Shown in pieces: positions 45,428 to 53,169 of a stretch of DNA of 64,000 nt. The position numbers were made by a program, and so were the translations under genes. This DNA is from JAMHWD01 sp035911135 (GTDB taxonomy: Bacteria; Pseudomonadota; Alphaproteobacteria; Micavibrionales; Micavibrionaceae): contig JAMHWD010000042.1 of the NCBI GenBank assembly GCA_035911135.1, positions 7,622-71,621 of the forward strand, in the 5' to 3' direction. Position 1 is the stretch's first letter; the number at the start of each line of letters is the position of its first letter. The notes under the pieces were generated by a model, which worked only from the letters and a program-made list of their open reading frames with translations, was not told the origin of the DNA and made no database searches.

Positions 45428-45976
45428 TTATTCCTCGATTACAGGAGTTTCGCCTTCGGTAACGGGTTTGCCGGCTTGCGCGTTGGATTTCAGGCGCTCG
45501 GCTTCTTCGGGCGCGTTGACGACCGTGGCGGCCTTTTCATCGCCATCCATGCCGCCCCAGCCCAAAAGACGCTTTACGACAGGCTTTTTGCTATCATCCG
45601 ATTCCTGATACTCCAGATCGACGGCGCGGCGGATTCCAGGATCGGCATTTGTTGCGCCGGCCTTTTGCAGGAACACTTCCTCGGAGGAGCTGGGCGCGTA
45701 ATTGTTTTCACCGCTGCCGCCAAATACTGTTTCCTTGGCCTGATCGGAGGTCTGCATTTCCTGCGGGCGCGGCGCGCCGGGATTGGGCGGTGTGAGATTA
45801 TAGTTTGGCGGCATTTCCAGCGGCGCGCGCTTGACAACAGCAAATTCATCCGGTGCCTGGCGGTTCAGGCCCAGTGTTTCTTTTGTGTTTGAGCATCCCG
45901 TGATCATGGTGCCGGCAAGGCAGGCGGTCAGCAGGAGGGCTTTATTCTTGGTAAGACGCATTTTCTCTTTTCTCAT
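45428..45976 (-). CDS. DUF3035 lipoprotein (BamF-type)
   Basis: A lipoprotein with signal and lipobox LLTACLAGTMITGC. The mature N-terminus APDEFAVVKRAPLEMPPNYNLTPPNP is the hallmark of DUF3035, the family that includes BamF of Caulobacter, a subunit of the outer-membrane protein assembly complex. At about 180 residues it fits. The start may be ATG 45976 (ATGA overlap with the lspA stop) or ATG 45961, which is better spaced for the signal peptide. Its place right after lspA matches alphaproteobacterial synteny. Confidence 0.85.
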   Translation of the reverse strand: MRKEKMRLTKNKALLLTACLAGTMITGCSNTKETLGLNRQAPDEFAVVKRAPLEMPPNYNLTPPNPGAPRPQEMQTSDQAKETVFGGSGENNYAPSSSEEVFLQKAGATNADPGIRRAVDLEYQESDDSKKPVVKRLLGWGGMDGDEKAATVVNAPEEAERLKSNAQAGKPVTEGETPVIEE

Positions 45977-46545
45977 GTCGTTGTTTTCGGGGCTTCATCC
46001 TTTTCGCCCAGAAAGGTTTTCAATATCACAATACCGATGCCAATCACAATGCAGCTATCGGCCAGATTAAAGGCTGGCCAGTGATAGCCCATGGCGTGAA
46101 TGTCGATAAAATCGATCACCGCACCAAAGCGCAGGCGGTCAAATATGTTCCCTATCGCCCCGCCAACGGCCAGCGCAAGGCACATGGCCAGAGCACGGTC
46201 CTTGGTATCAAGCATCCATAGCAGCAAACCAAAGCAAATCAGCGCCGCCACCCCGACAAGAAATAAGGTCGATTCCGGGCTTTTGTCATGGAAAAGCCCA
46301 AAGCTTACGCCGTAATTCCAGACCATGACGATATTGTAAAACGAGGTCACCTTGAATTCAGCAAAAGGCAAAATGCCGGTGGCATGTTGCATCCAGTCAA
46401 TGAAATGCGTTGTTTTTTGTCCTGCCGCCGGGGCGATCAGAAGCTGCGTGACCATCCATTTGCTGAACTGGTCGAGCAAAAATACCAACGCGATCAGCGC
46501 CAGCAGGCCAAATTTTTGGGGAAGATTGGTTTTTTGTTTTGTCAT
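45973..46545 (-). CDS. lspA: Lipoprotein signal peptidase
   Basis: Aspartic membrane protease that cuts prolipoprotein signal peptides. It has four membrane segments, the early DQFSKWMVTQLL, the first catalytic region GGAIGNIFDRLRFGAVIDFIDI and the second NLADSCIVIGIGIVIL. The 190-residue length includes a longer first periplasmic loop. The loop after DQFSK (APAAGQKTTHFIDWMQHATG) is not in the standard form and looks like an extension. It ends four bases into bamF. Confidence 0.93.
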   Translation of the reverse strand: MTKQKTNLPQKFGLLALIALVFLLDQFSKWMVTQLLIAPAAGQKTTHFIDWMQHATGILPFAEFKVTSFYNIVMVWNYGVSFGLFHDKSPESTLFLVGVAALICFGLLLWMLDTKDRALAMCLALAVGGAIGNIFDRLRFGAVIDFIDIHAMGYHWPAFNLADSCIVIGIGIVILKTFLGEKDEAPKTTT

Positions 46546-46671
46546 ATTTCAAATGTCTGGTCGTATCAGGGCGGTAGTTTAGTCATTCGAAAGGCAAAGG
46601 GCAAGGGAGGCAAAAAGCCCGTTGCCAAGCTGTTTATATTTTTCTAAAGCTGAAGCAACGCAAGGAATGAT

Positions 46672-47571
46672 ATGACAGCCCTTAAAAATTATGAAAACAG
46701 ACAAATTGTCGCTATCGGCAATTTTGATGGCGTGCATCTTGGGCATGGCATTTTGTTGGCACGCGCAAAGCAGGTGGCGGCCGATCTGGGGCTGCCTTGC
46801 GCTGTGCTGACATTTGAACCGCATCCGCGCTCTATCTTCCGCCCCGATGATCCGCCGTTTCGTATTACGCCGGCCGCGCTGAAGGCTGAAAAGCTGAAGG
46901 CGCAAGGCGTGGATGATGTCATTGTACTGCCATTTGACTGGGATTTTGCCAGTCTCTCGGCGGAGGATTTTATTGAAAAAATCCTGAAAGAAAAACTGAA
47001 AGCGGCGCATATCGTGGTGGGCGCTGATTTTTGTTTCGGCCAGCTGCGGAAAGGTAATGTGCAAACGATCCGTGATTCCGGCCTGCCGGTCACAGCGGTG
47101 GAAAAGGCGGAAGATGGGCAAAGCGAGATTTTATCCTCCAGCCGTGTGCGGCAATTCTTGCGCGGCGGTGATATTGCGGCGGCCAATGCCATATTGGGCT
47201 GGGACTGGGAGATGCGCGGCGTTGTGATAAAGGGCGATCAGCGCGGCCGGGAACTTGGATTTCCCACCGCCAATTTTGCGATTGAAGATACGATCCATCC
47301 GGCATACGGCGTTTATGCCGCGCTGGCGCAGATTGAAGGCGAAGATCAATGGCGCAAGGCGGCCACCAATATCGGCATCCGGCCCATGTATGCGCTGGCG
47401 ACGGCGCAGGTTGAGACGTTTATCTTTGATTTCACGGGCGATTTATATGGCAAAACCTTGCAGCTGCGGCCCGTAAAACGCCTGCGCGGGGAGGCAAAAT
47501 TCGCCTCGATTGATGAATTGATCGCGCAAATGAACAAGGATTGCGCGCAAGCGCGGGACATTTTGAGCTAA
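46672..47571 (+). CDS. ribF: Riboflavin kinase/FAD synthetase
   Basis: Bifunctional enzyme making FMN and FAD. The N-terminal nucleotidyltransferase has IGNFDGVHLGHG and FEPHPRSIF, and the C-terminal kinase has KGDQRGRELGFPTANF and a final INIGIRPMYA-like stretch. At 299 residues it is normal length. It is transcribed divergently from lspA and lies alone, with the next gene having its own promoter 50 bases downstream. FAD made here supplies SdhA. Confidence 0.95.
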   Translation: MTALKNYENRQIVAIGNFDGVHLGHGILLARAKQVAADLGLPCAVLTFEPHPRSIFRPDDPPFRITPAALKAEKLKAQGVDDVIVLPFDWDFASLSAEDFIEKILKEKLKAAHIVVGADFCFGQLRKGNVQTIRDSGLPVTAVEKAEDGQSEILSSSRVRQFLRGGDIAAANAILGWDWEMRGVVIKGDQRGRELGFPTANFAIEDTIHPAYGVYAALAQIEGEDQWRKAATNIGIRPMYALATAQVETFIFDFTGDLYGKTLQLRPVKRLRGEAKFASIDELIAQMNKDCAQARDILS

Positions 47572-47574
47572 TTA

Positions 47575-47603
47575 TTGACATAAGTTGCTATTCGGGCTAA
47601 AAT
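47575..47603 (+). promoter_or_regulatory. Consensus sigma70 promoter
   Basis: TTGACA (47575-47580) and TAAAAT (47598-47603) are separated by the ideal 17 bases. The start point near 47610 gives a 15-base leader to the gene at 47625, with a ribosome site in AAACAGGGAATT. This is one of the best promoter matches in the window. Confidence 0.7.
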
Positions 47604-47624
47604 TTCCTTAAAAAACAGGGAATT

Positions 47625-48137
47625 ATGACGCAGCTTAAGATAGATTCATGGAACGGGGTTCAGCTTGCCCGTCTGCGCGATTTTTTTGAAAATGTCGCCA
47701 AACCGGGCGATGAGGTGATTTTCGACCGTAAATTAGCGGAAAGCAATGGCCGGCCCACAGAAGGGCTGGATGAGAATAATTGCAATGACTGGGTTTACCG
47801 CGTTGCCAATCAGGCGCTTGTCGGCCTGCTCGAAGAAAAGATCAAGGATCTGGCCAAGACAATCACATTAACAACGGCGTATCTGCACAGCCAATATCCC
47901 GATATGATCCGGGATCAGCCGAAAATTACCGAAGCTGCGCCGGAGCCGGAAACCGATCTGGATCTGCTGGAGGATGAGGCGGAAGAAGACTGGAATGCCG
48001 TATTAGACCGGTATGGCGTAAAACCGGAGGCAACACCGGCTGCGCCAGCCGCCAAGACAAAGCCGGAACCCAGCGATCAGGAACAGGATGATTGGGCCAA
48101 AACGCTGGCCGCCTATCATACCCGCGAGCCAGCATAA
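47625..48137 (+). CDS. Hypothetical protein, 170 aa
   Basis: The product is not recognised. The N-terminal 90 residues are helical (RDFFENVAKPGDEVIFDRKLAESNGRPTEGLDENN) and may form a small domain. Residues 95-170 are acidic and Pro/Ala-rich (EPETDLDLLEDEAEEDWNAVLDRYG), probably disordered. There is no signal or membrane segment. It has its own strong promoter just upstream, unusual in this compact window and a hint that it is well expressed. Confidence 0.6.
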   Translation: MTQLKIDSWNGVQLARLRDFFENVAKPGDEVIFDRKLAESNGRPTEGLDENNCNDWVYRVANQALVGLLEEKIKDLAKTITLTTAYLHSQYPDMIRDQPKITEAAPEPETDLDLLEDEAEEDWNAVLDRYGVKPEATPAAPAAKTKPEPSDQEQDDWAKTLAAYHTREPA

Positions 48138-48233
48138 GATAGTTGCAAGATTGAGTTTTTAAGTTAATAAGTTGCAAGAATAAGTTAAACTTATAAAACT
48201 ATTGAAACTTCAAAACTTAATCTAACTACGTCC
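48138..48233. other. AT-rich intergenic with short repeats
   Basis: A 96-base AT-rich gap. The 10-base direct repeat AGTTGCAAGA occurs at 48141 and 48170, and the perfect palindrome ATAAGTT-A-AACTTAT lies at 48180-48194. A regulator site for the AEC transporter is possible; no promoter was identified with confidence. Confidence 0.4.
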
Positions 48234-49157
48234 ATGGACACCTTCTTTTATCTTCTTTTGAATCTGCTTCCCCTCTACGGCCTGATCGGAATCGGCTTTG
48301 TCGGCGGGCGGTATTTCGATATCGAAAGCAAGACCATGGCCAATCTGGTCATTTTCATCATCGTGCCGATGGTGATGTTTGGTTATGTCTCGCAGCTCAA
48401 ACTCAATTACACCTATATTTTCCTGCCTATTCTTTATTATGTGCTGCTGTGTATTGTGGCGTTTTCCTATTACCGTATCGGCAAGGCAATATACCCGGAC
48501 AGCCGGGCCAATCTGCTGGCGCTGACCGCCACGACGCATAATTCCGGTTATTACGGATTGCCTGTGATGCTGATCGTTTTCCCGCAGGAATGGGTGGCCG
48601 TTTACATGGTGATTATTCTGGGCGGGATTATATTCGAGGCCACGGTTTCTTATTATATCGCCGCAAGAGGCGCATTCGATGCCCGCCAGAGTTTGAAGAA
48701 GCTGGCCGGATACCCGGCGCTTTATGCTGTGCCGCTGGGGCTTATGATGAATGCCGCCACGGGCGGGGCATTGCCGGAAATGGTGGTGACATACTGGACT
48801 TACTTTAAAGGCGCTTATGTCGTTATGGGCATGATGATTATCGGCGTGGCCCTGTCCAAGATGCAGCATTTCGAATTCAGCCTGCGTTTTAACGCGCTGG
48901 TCTATTCCGGCAAGCTGATCGTCTGGCCGGCGCTGATGGGGGCGGTTGTGGCGCTGGATACCTATGTTCTAGGGTTTTACGGTCCGGAAGTGCATCTGAT
49001 GCTGATGCTGCTTTCGATCATGCCGCCAGCCGCCAATGTCACGGCCTTTGCCGCGCAGTTCAACACCGGGCCGGAGAAGGCCGCGACGACCGTTCTGGCC
49101 GGAACGTTACTCGCACTCCTTTATATCCCGCTGGCTTTGTGGTTGATTGGCCACTAG
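48234..49157 (+). CDS. AEC-family auxin-efflux-carrier-like transporter
   Basis: A 307-residue inner-membrane protein with about ten segments. It belongs to the AEC/PIN-like family: NLLPLYGLIGIGFVGGRYF at the start, the NSGYYGLPVMLIVF element and the late LLSIMPPAANVTAFAAQFN are characteristic. Bacterial members export malonate or other small organic acids and hydrophobic compounds. The substrate here is unknown. It is followed by a long palindrome and then ileS. Confidence 0.88.
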   Translation: MDTFFYLLLNLLPLYGLIGIGFVGGRYFDIESKTMANLVIFIIVPMVMFGYVSQLKLNYTYIFLPILYYVLLCIVAFSYYRIGKAIYPDSRANLLALTATTHNSGYYGLPVMLIVFPQEWVAVYMVIILGGIIFEATVSYYIAARGAFDARQSLKKLAGYPALYAVPLGLMMNAATGGALPEMVVTYWTYFKGAYVVMGMMIIGVALSKMQHFEFSLRFNALVYSGKLIVWPALMGAVVALDTYVLGFYGPEVHLMLMLLSIMPPAANVTAFAAQFNTGPEKAATTVLAGTLLALLYIPLALWLIGH

Positions 49158-49169
49158 GGTTTTATCGTC

Positions 49170-49269
49170 TTTTGACCTGCAAACAGGGATTTTTTGCGCT
49201 TCCGTTTCTCAAATACATCTCAAGTATTCTGCGATACGGTTCTCAAAAATCCCTGTTTGCAGGTCAAAA
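49170..49269. repeat. Large hairpin with perfect 25-base arms
   Basis: The arms 49170-49194 (starting TTTTGACCTGCAAACAGGGA) and 49245-49269 are exact reverse complements. The 50-base loop contains its own smaller stem, AATAC/GTATT. It lies between the AEC transporter and ileS. The T-run at the arm end could serve as a bidirectional terminator, but the arms are far longer than a terminator needs, so it could also be a small transposable repeat. Only this copy was seen in the window. Confidence 0.8.
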
Positions 49270-49305
49270 TCCTTCAAAGCCCTGCCAGCCCTGTCATTTC
49301 GTAAC

Positions 49306-49333
49306 TTGCAGGGGCGGATCAATGCTGTATAAA
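49306..49333 (+). promoter_or_regulatory. Putative ileS promoter (leaderless)
   Basis: TTGCAG (49306-49311) and TATAAA (49328-49333) lie 16 bases apart. The expected start at 49340-49342 falls on the in-frame ATG at 49342. No Shine-Dalgarno is visible before either candidate ATG. Confidence 0.4.
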
Positions 49334-49341
49334 TGATTGTT

Positions 49342-52158
49342 ATGACAGACAAACCTGAAGACAAATACCGCGATACTGTATTCCTGCCGAAAACCGAATT
49401 CCCGATGCGGGCCGGTCTGGCGCAGAAGGAACCGGAGATCCTGCAAAAATGGCAGGGTATGGATCTGGAATCCAAAATCCGCGCGCGCGCCGGAACGCGC
49501 CAGAAATGGGTGCTGCATGATGGCCCGCCATACGCCAATGGCGATATCCATATGGGTCACGCGGTCAATAAGATCCTGAAGGATGTAATCGTCCGCAGCT
49601 GGCAGATGATGGGGTATGATGCACCTTATGTGCCGGGATGGGATTGTCACGGCCTTCCCATCGAATGGAAGATCGAGGAAAAATACCGTGAAAAGGGCGT
49701 TGATAAAGACACGGTCGATAAGCTGGCCTTCCGCGATGAATGTCGCAAATTTGCAAAACACTGGGTTGATGTGCAATCCGCGCAGTTTCAGCGTCTGGGC
49801 GTAGGCGGGGCATGGGATAATCCCTATCTGACCATGACCAACCGCGCCGAGGGGCGCATTGCGCGCGAGATCCATAAATTCGCGCTGAACGGTCTTTTGT
49901 ACCGGGGTGCAAAGCCCGTGATGTGGTCGGTGGTTGAAAAAACCGCCCTTGCCGAAGCCGAAGTTGAATATCAGGAACATAAATCCATCACCATTTGGGT
50001 GCGGTTTCCAGTTCAAAAGTCACCTGTGGCGGCGTTGGAAGGCACGGATATCGTTATCTGGACAACAACCCCATGGACCATGCCATCCAACCGCGCGATC
50101 GCATTCGGGAAGGATATCGAATACGGGATTTACGCATTTGCAGGTGAGAAAATCGCCATTGCCAAATCGCTGGCGGAGTCCGTTAAGGCCGCGGCGAAGA
50201 TTGAAGACTGGGAACTGGTTGCCGAATTTAAAGGTGAGGCGCTGGCCGGGACAATGTGCAAACATCCGCTGAACGGGCAGGGATTTGATTTTGATGTGCC
50301 TTTGCTGGAGGGTGATTTCGTCACCGCCGATGCCGGTACGGGTTTTGTGCATATCGCGCCGGGCCATGGTGAGGACGATTATTACCTTTATACGAAACAT
50401 TTTGGCATTCAGGCTGTGCCGGATAACGTCTCGGACGATGGGAAATTCCGCGATCACGTGCCGTTATTTGCAGGCCTCGAAATCTACACGCAAAAAGGCG
50501 AGATGGGGCAGGGCAATTTTGCCGTTTTGAAGGCCCTGCAGGAGGCCGGAAAATTGCTGGCGAAAGGCTCGATCAAGCATGAATACCCGCATAGCTGGCG
50601 ATCCAAGGCGCCGCTGATTTTTCGCACCACGCCGCAATGGTTTATTGCGATGGATGGCGCGCAGAAACCGACATTGCGCGATGTTTCCTTAAAGGCGATC
50701 AAGGATACGCGCTGGGTTCCCGGTAAAGGCGAGACGCGCATCACGGCGATGATCGAAAACCGCCCGGATTGGTGCATTTCGCGCCAGCGCGCCTGGGGCG
50801 TGCCGATTGCGCTGTTTGTGCATAAGGAAACGAAAGAAGTCCTGAAAGACGAGGCGGTGATGAACCGTATCGGTGATATCTTTGAGGCTGAAGGCGCCGA
50901 TGCGTGGTGGAGCCGACCGGCCAGCGATTTTCTGGGCGATAAGTATAACGCTGATGATTTTGAACAGATTTTCGACATCGTGGATGTCTGGTTTGAATCG
51001 GGTTCGACCCATGCCTTCGTGTTGCAGGATAATGAAACATGGCCAACGCTTAAGGGTGTTGATCAGGCGGATTTATACCTCGAAGGTTCCGACCAGCATC
51101 GCGGCTGGTTCCATTCATCCTTGCTGGAATCTTGCGGCACGAATGGCAGAGCGCCTTACAAGGCCGTTCTGACGCATGGTTTCGTGCTGGATGAGAAGGG
51201 CTACAAAATGTCCAAATCCCTGGGCAATGTTGTGGACCCGCTGAAAGTCATGGAAGAACATGGCGCGGATATTCTGCGCCTCTGGACGCTGACATCCGAT
51301 TACGCGGAAGATATTCGCATCGGGAAAGATACGCTTAAATCTACGGGCGATCTTTATCGCCGTATTCGTAACACGCTGCGTTTCCTGCTGGGCGCGCTGG
51401 ATGGGTTCACGAAGGATGAAATGTTTGCAGATTGCTGTGCAGATCCTTCCCCGTTGCCGGAGCTTGAGCAATTAATGCTCCATGAGCTTGCCGTGATGGA
51501 TGAAAAAATTCGTCATCATATTGAGAATTATGAATTCCAAAAGCTAACCAAGTTGCTGCATGATTATTGCAACGAAACGCTTTCGGCGTTTTATTTCGAT
51601 ATCCGCAAGGATCGTCTGTACTGCGATAAGCCGGATAGTTTCGAGCGCAGAGCTTGCCGCAATGTCATGGCCTATATCTTCAATGGCCTTACTGCATGGC
51701 TCGCGCCCGTTCTGTGCTTCACGGCTGATGAGGCGTGGGCCCAGCGTCCGGCAGGCGTTTTTGAGGATGCGGATTCTGTCCATCTTCGCGATTTTACATC
51801 CGTTCCCGATACATGGCGAAATGACGCGCTGGCAGAGAAATGGAAGGATATCGTCCGGTTGCGTGAGATGGTGAGTGCGGCGCTGGAGCCTTTGCGTAAG
51901 GACAAGGTGATTGGATCTTCGCTGGAGGCTGCGCCTGTTTTGAGCGTGACGCAGGATTACGGCGTTGATTTTGCAGAAATTTGCATTACATCGGCGGTGC
52001 AGATGAAAAAGGGTTCATCTGAATCGGCCGAGTTTCAAAAAGCCCCCGGTTCCAAATGCGAGCGTTGCTGGAAAGTCCTGCCGGAGGTCGAGGCCAATGG
52101 CGATCTGTGCAATCGCTGCGATGATGCGGTGAATACACGCAAGAAAGCTGCGGCTTAA
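49342..52158 (+). CDS. ileS: Isoleucyl-tRNA synthetase
   Basis: Charges tRNA-Ile. The class I HIGH motif is PYANGDIHMGH and KMSKS is KMSKSLGN. The editing (CP1) domain follows with TWTTTPWTMPSNRAIAFG-type residues. The C-terminus has the zinc-binding cysteines CERCWKVLPEV and CNRCDD. About 938 residues, normal. ATG 49342 is preferred over 49333 because the -10 box overlaps the latter; the two differ by three residues. Confidence 0.97.
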   Translation: MTDKPEDKYRDTVFLPKTEFPMRAGLAQKEPEILQKWQGMDLESKIRARAGTRQKWVLHDGPPYANGDIHMGHAVNKILKDVIVRSWQMMGYDAPYVPGWDCHGLPIEWKIEEKYREKGVDKDTVDKLAFRDECRKFAKHWVDVQSAQFQRLGVGGAWDNPYLTMTNRAEGRIAREIHKFALNGLLYRGAKPVMWSVVEKTALAEAEVEYQEHKSITIWVRFPVQKSPVAALEGTDIVIWTTTPWTMPSNRAIAFGKDIEYGIYAFAGEKIAIAKSLAESVKAAAKIEDWELVAEFKGEALAGTMCKHPLNGQGFDFDVPLLEGDFVTADAGTGFVHIAPGHGEDDYYLYTKHFGIQAVPDNVSDDGKFRDHVPLFAGLEIYTQKGEMGQGNFAVLKALQEAGKLLAKGSIKHEYPHSWRSKAPLIFRTTPQWFIAMDGAQKPTLRDVSLKAIKDTRWVPGKGETRITAMIENRPDWCISRQRAWGVPIALFVHKETKEVLKDEAVMNRIGDIFEAEGADAWWSRPASDFLGDKYNADDFEQIFDIVDVWFESGSTHAFVLQDNETWPTLKGVDQADLYLEGSDQHRGWFHSSLLESCGTNGRAPYKAVLTHGFVLDEKGYKMSKSLGNVVDPLKVMEEHGADILRLWTLTSDYAEDIRIGKDTLKSTGDLYRRIRNTLRFLLGALDGFTKDEMFADCCADPSPLPELEQLMLHELAVMDEKIRHHIENYEFQKLTKLLHDYCNETLSAFYFDIRKDRLYCDKPDSFERRACRNVMAYIFNGLTAWLAPVLCFTADEAWAQRPAGVFEDADSVHLRDFTSVPDTWRNDALAEKWKDIVRLREMVSAALEPLRKDKVIGSSLEAAPVLSVTQDYGVDFAEICITSAVQMKKGSSESAEFQKAPGSKCERCWKVLPEVEANGDLCNRCDDAVNTRKKAAA

Positions 52159-52169
52159 GTTTCCATACA

Positions 52170-52230
52170 CGTCATCACACGCTTTATGCGTGTGATCCAT
52201 GGATTGCACGGACGATGCCGTGCAATGACG
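52170..52230. repeat. Paired-hairpin palindromic repeat, copy 4
   Basis: 61 bases with the same frame as copy 1. Stem one is ATCACACGC/GCGTGTGAT with loop ttt-at, then CCA. Stem two is GCACGG/CCGTGC, ending CAATGACG. The first hairpin is near identical to that of 4541-4570 while the second has different but complementary bases. It separates the convergent ileS and ppx genes. Confidence 0.85.
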
Positions 52231-52239
52231 GTTTTGTGG

Positions 52240-53142
52240 TTACTGCGGCCCGGTCATATCGACCAGAATGCCATCGCGCAGGCCGGAATTGGAGAAGATG
52301 ACCTTTTCCGATTTCAGTTTCTTCAAAACGCAATGCATGATCAGCGCGGCGGTGGGCAGCATATTGGCGCGCTTATGTTCCAGATTGTATTTGGCCACGA
52401 TTTCCTCCGGCGTGCGCGAGGCGATCTCAAAGGAGAATTTCAGCAGATCCTTGGCATCGACCTTAAAGCCGCTTAGACCTGAGACGCTGGCATCAGGCCC
52501 TTTTTTCTCGCGCACATAGGCCGCCGCCAGCGCGCGCCATGTTCCGCCCACGGCGTAGAAATTCTTGTGATCGGCGAGCCCCTTGGGGATGGTGCTCAGA
52601 TGTTCCTTGATGAAATCCTTGGCATCTGTGTGATCCATGGTGCGCAGCACGCCAATGGGCAGGCTGATGCGGGTTTCATCCACGCTGGATTTGCCGATCT
52701 TGGCAAGTTCCAGCGAGCCGCCGCCCAGATCGCCTACAATGCCCTTGGCATCGGTAAAGGCTGCCTTGACGCCAAGCGCCGCATAACGCGCTTCTTCGTC
52801 ACCGGAAATCACGCGGATATCAATGCCGAGTTTCTTTTTGGCTTCCTTCACGAAATCAGCGCCATCCTTGGCATCGCGCAGTGCCGCTGTACCGATCACC
52901 ACAAGATCATCGAGTTGAAAGGCTTTGGAAAGGGCGTGAAATCCTTCAAGGGCATACATGGCAGATTCGCGCGCGCCGGGGTGAAGCTTGCCGGTTTTTT
53001 CCAGATCACGCCCCAGACCGCATTGCACCTTTTCATTAAAAATCGGGCGCTCGCCGCTATAGGGCGGTTCAAAGATAACCAGCCGGATCGAGTTCGAACC
53101 GATATCAATAATCCCAACAAGTTTTTCTTTTGTGAAAACCAT
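52240..53142 (-). CDS. ppx: Exopolyphosphatase (Ppx/GppA family), short form
   Basis: Hydrolyses terminal phosphates of polyphosphate or pppGpp. The sugar-kinase/actin-fold motifs are IIDIGSNSIRLVIF and GIVGDLGGGSLELAKIG. At 300 residues only the two ASKHA subdomains are present; the C-terminal HD domain of E. coli Ppx (about 500 residues) is absent, as in many short alphaproteobacterial forms. It is downstream of ppk on the same strand, 27 bases apart, so synthesis and breakdown of polyphosphate are encoded together. Confidence 0.93.
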   Translation of the reverse strand: MVFTKEKLVGIIDIGSNSIRLVIFEPPYSGERPIFNEKVQCGLGRDLEKTGKLHPGARESAMYALEGFHALSKAFQLDDLVVIGTAALRDAKDGADFVKEAKKKLGIDIRVISGDEEARYAALGVKAAFTDAKGIVGDLGGGSLELAKIGKSSVDETRISLPIGVLRTMDHTDAKDFIKEHLSTIPKGLADHKNFYAVGGTWRALAAAYVREKKGPDASVSGLSGFKVDAKDLLKFSFEIASRTPEEIVAKYNLEHKRANMLPTAALIMHCVLKKLKSEKVIFSNSGLRDGILVDMTGPQ

Positions 53143-53169
53143 GGTTGCTTTATGCCCGTTGCAATGTGA

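Noticed and set aside
49139..49336. Short ORFs across the palindrome before ileS
   Set aside because: Their sequence is simply the translated inverted repeat; no ribosome site or conserved motif.
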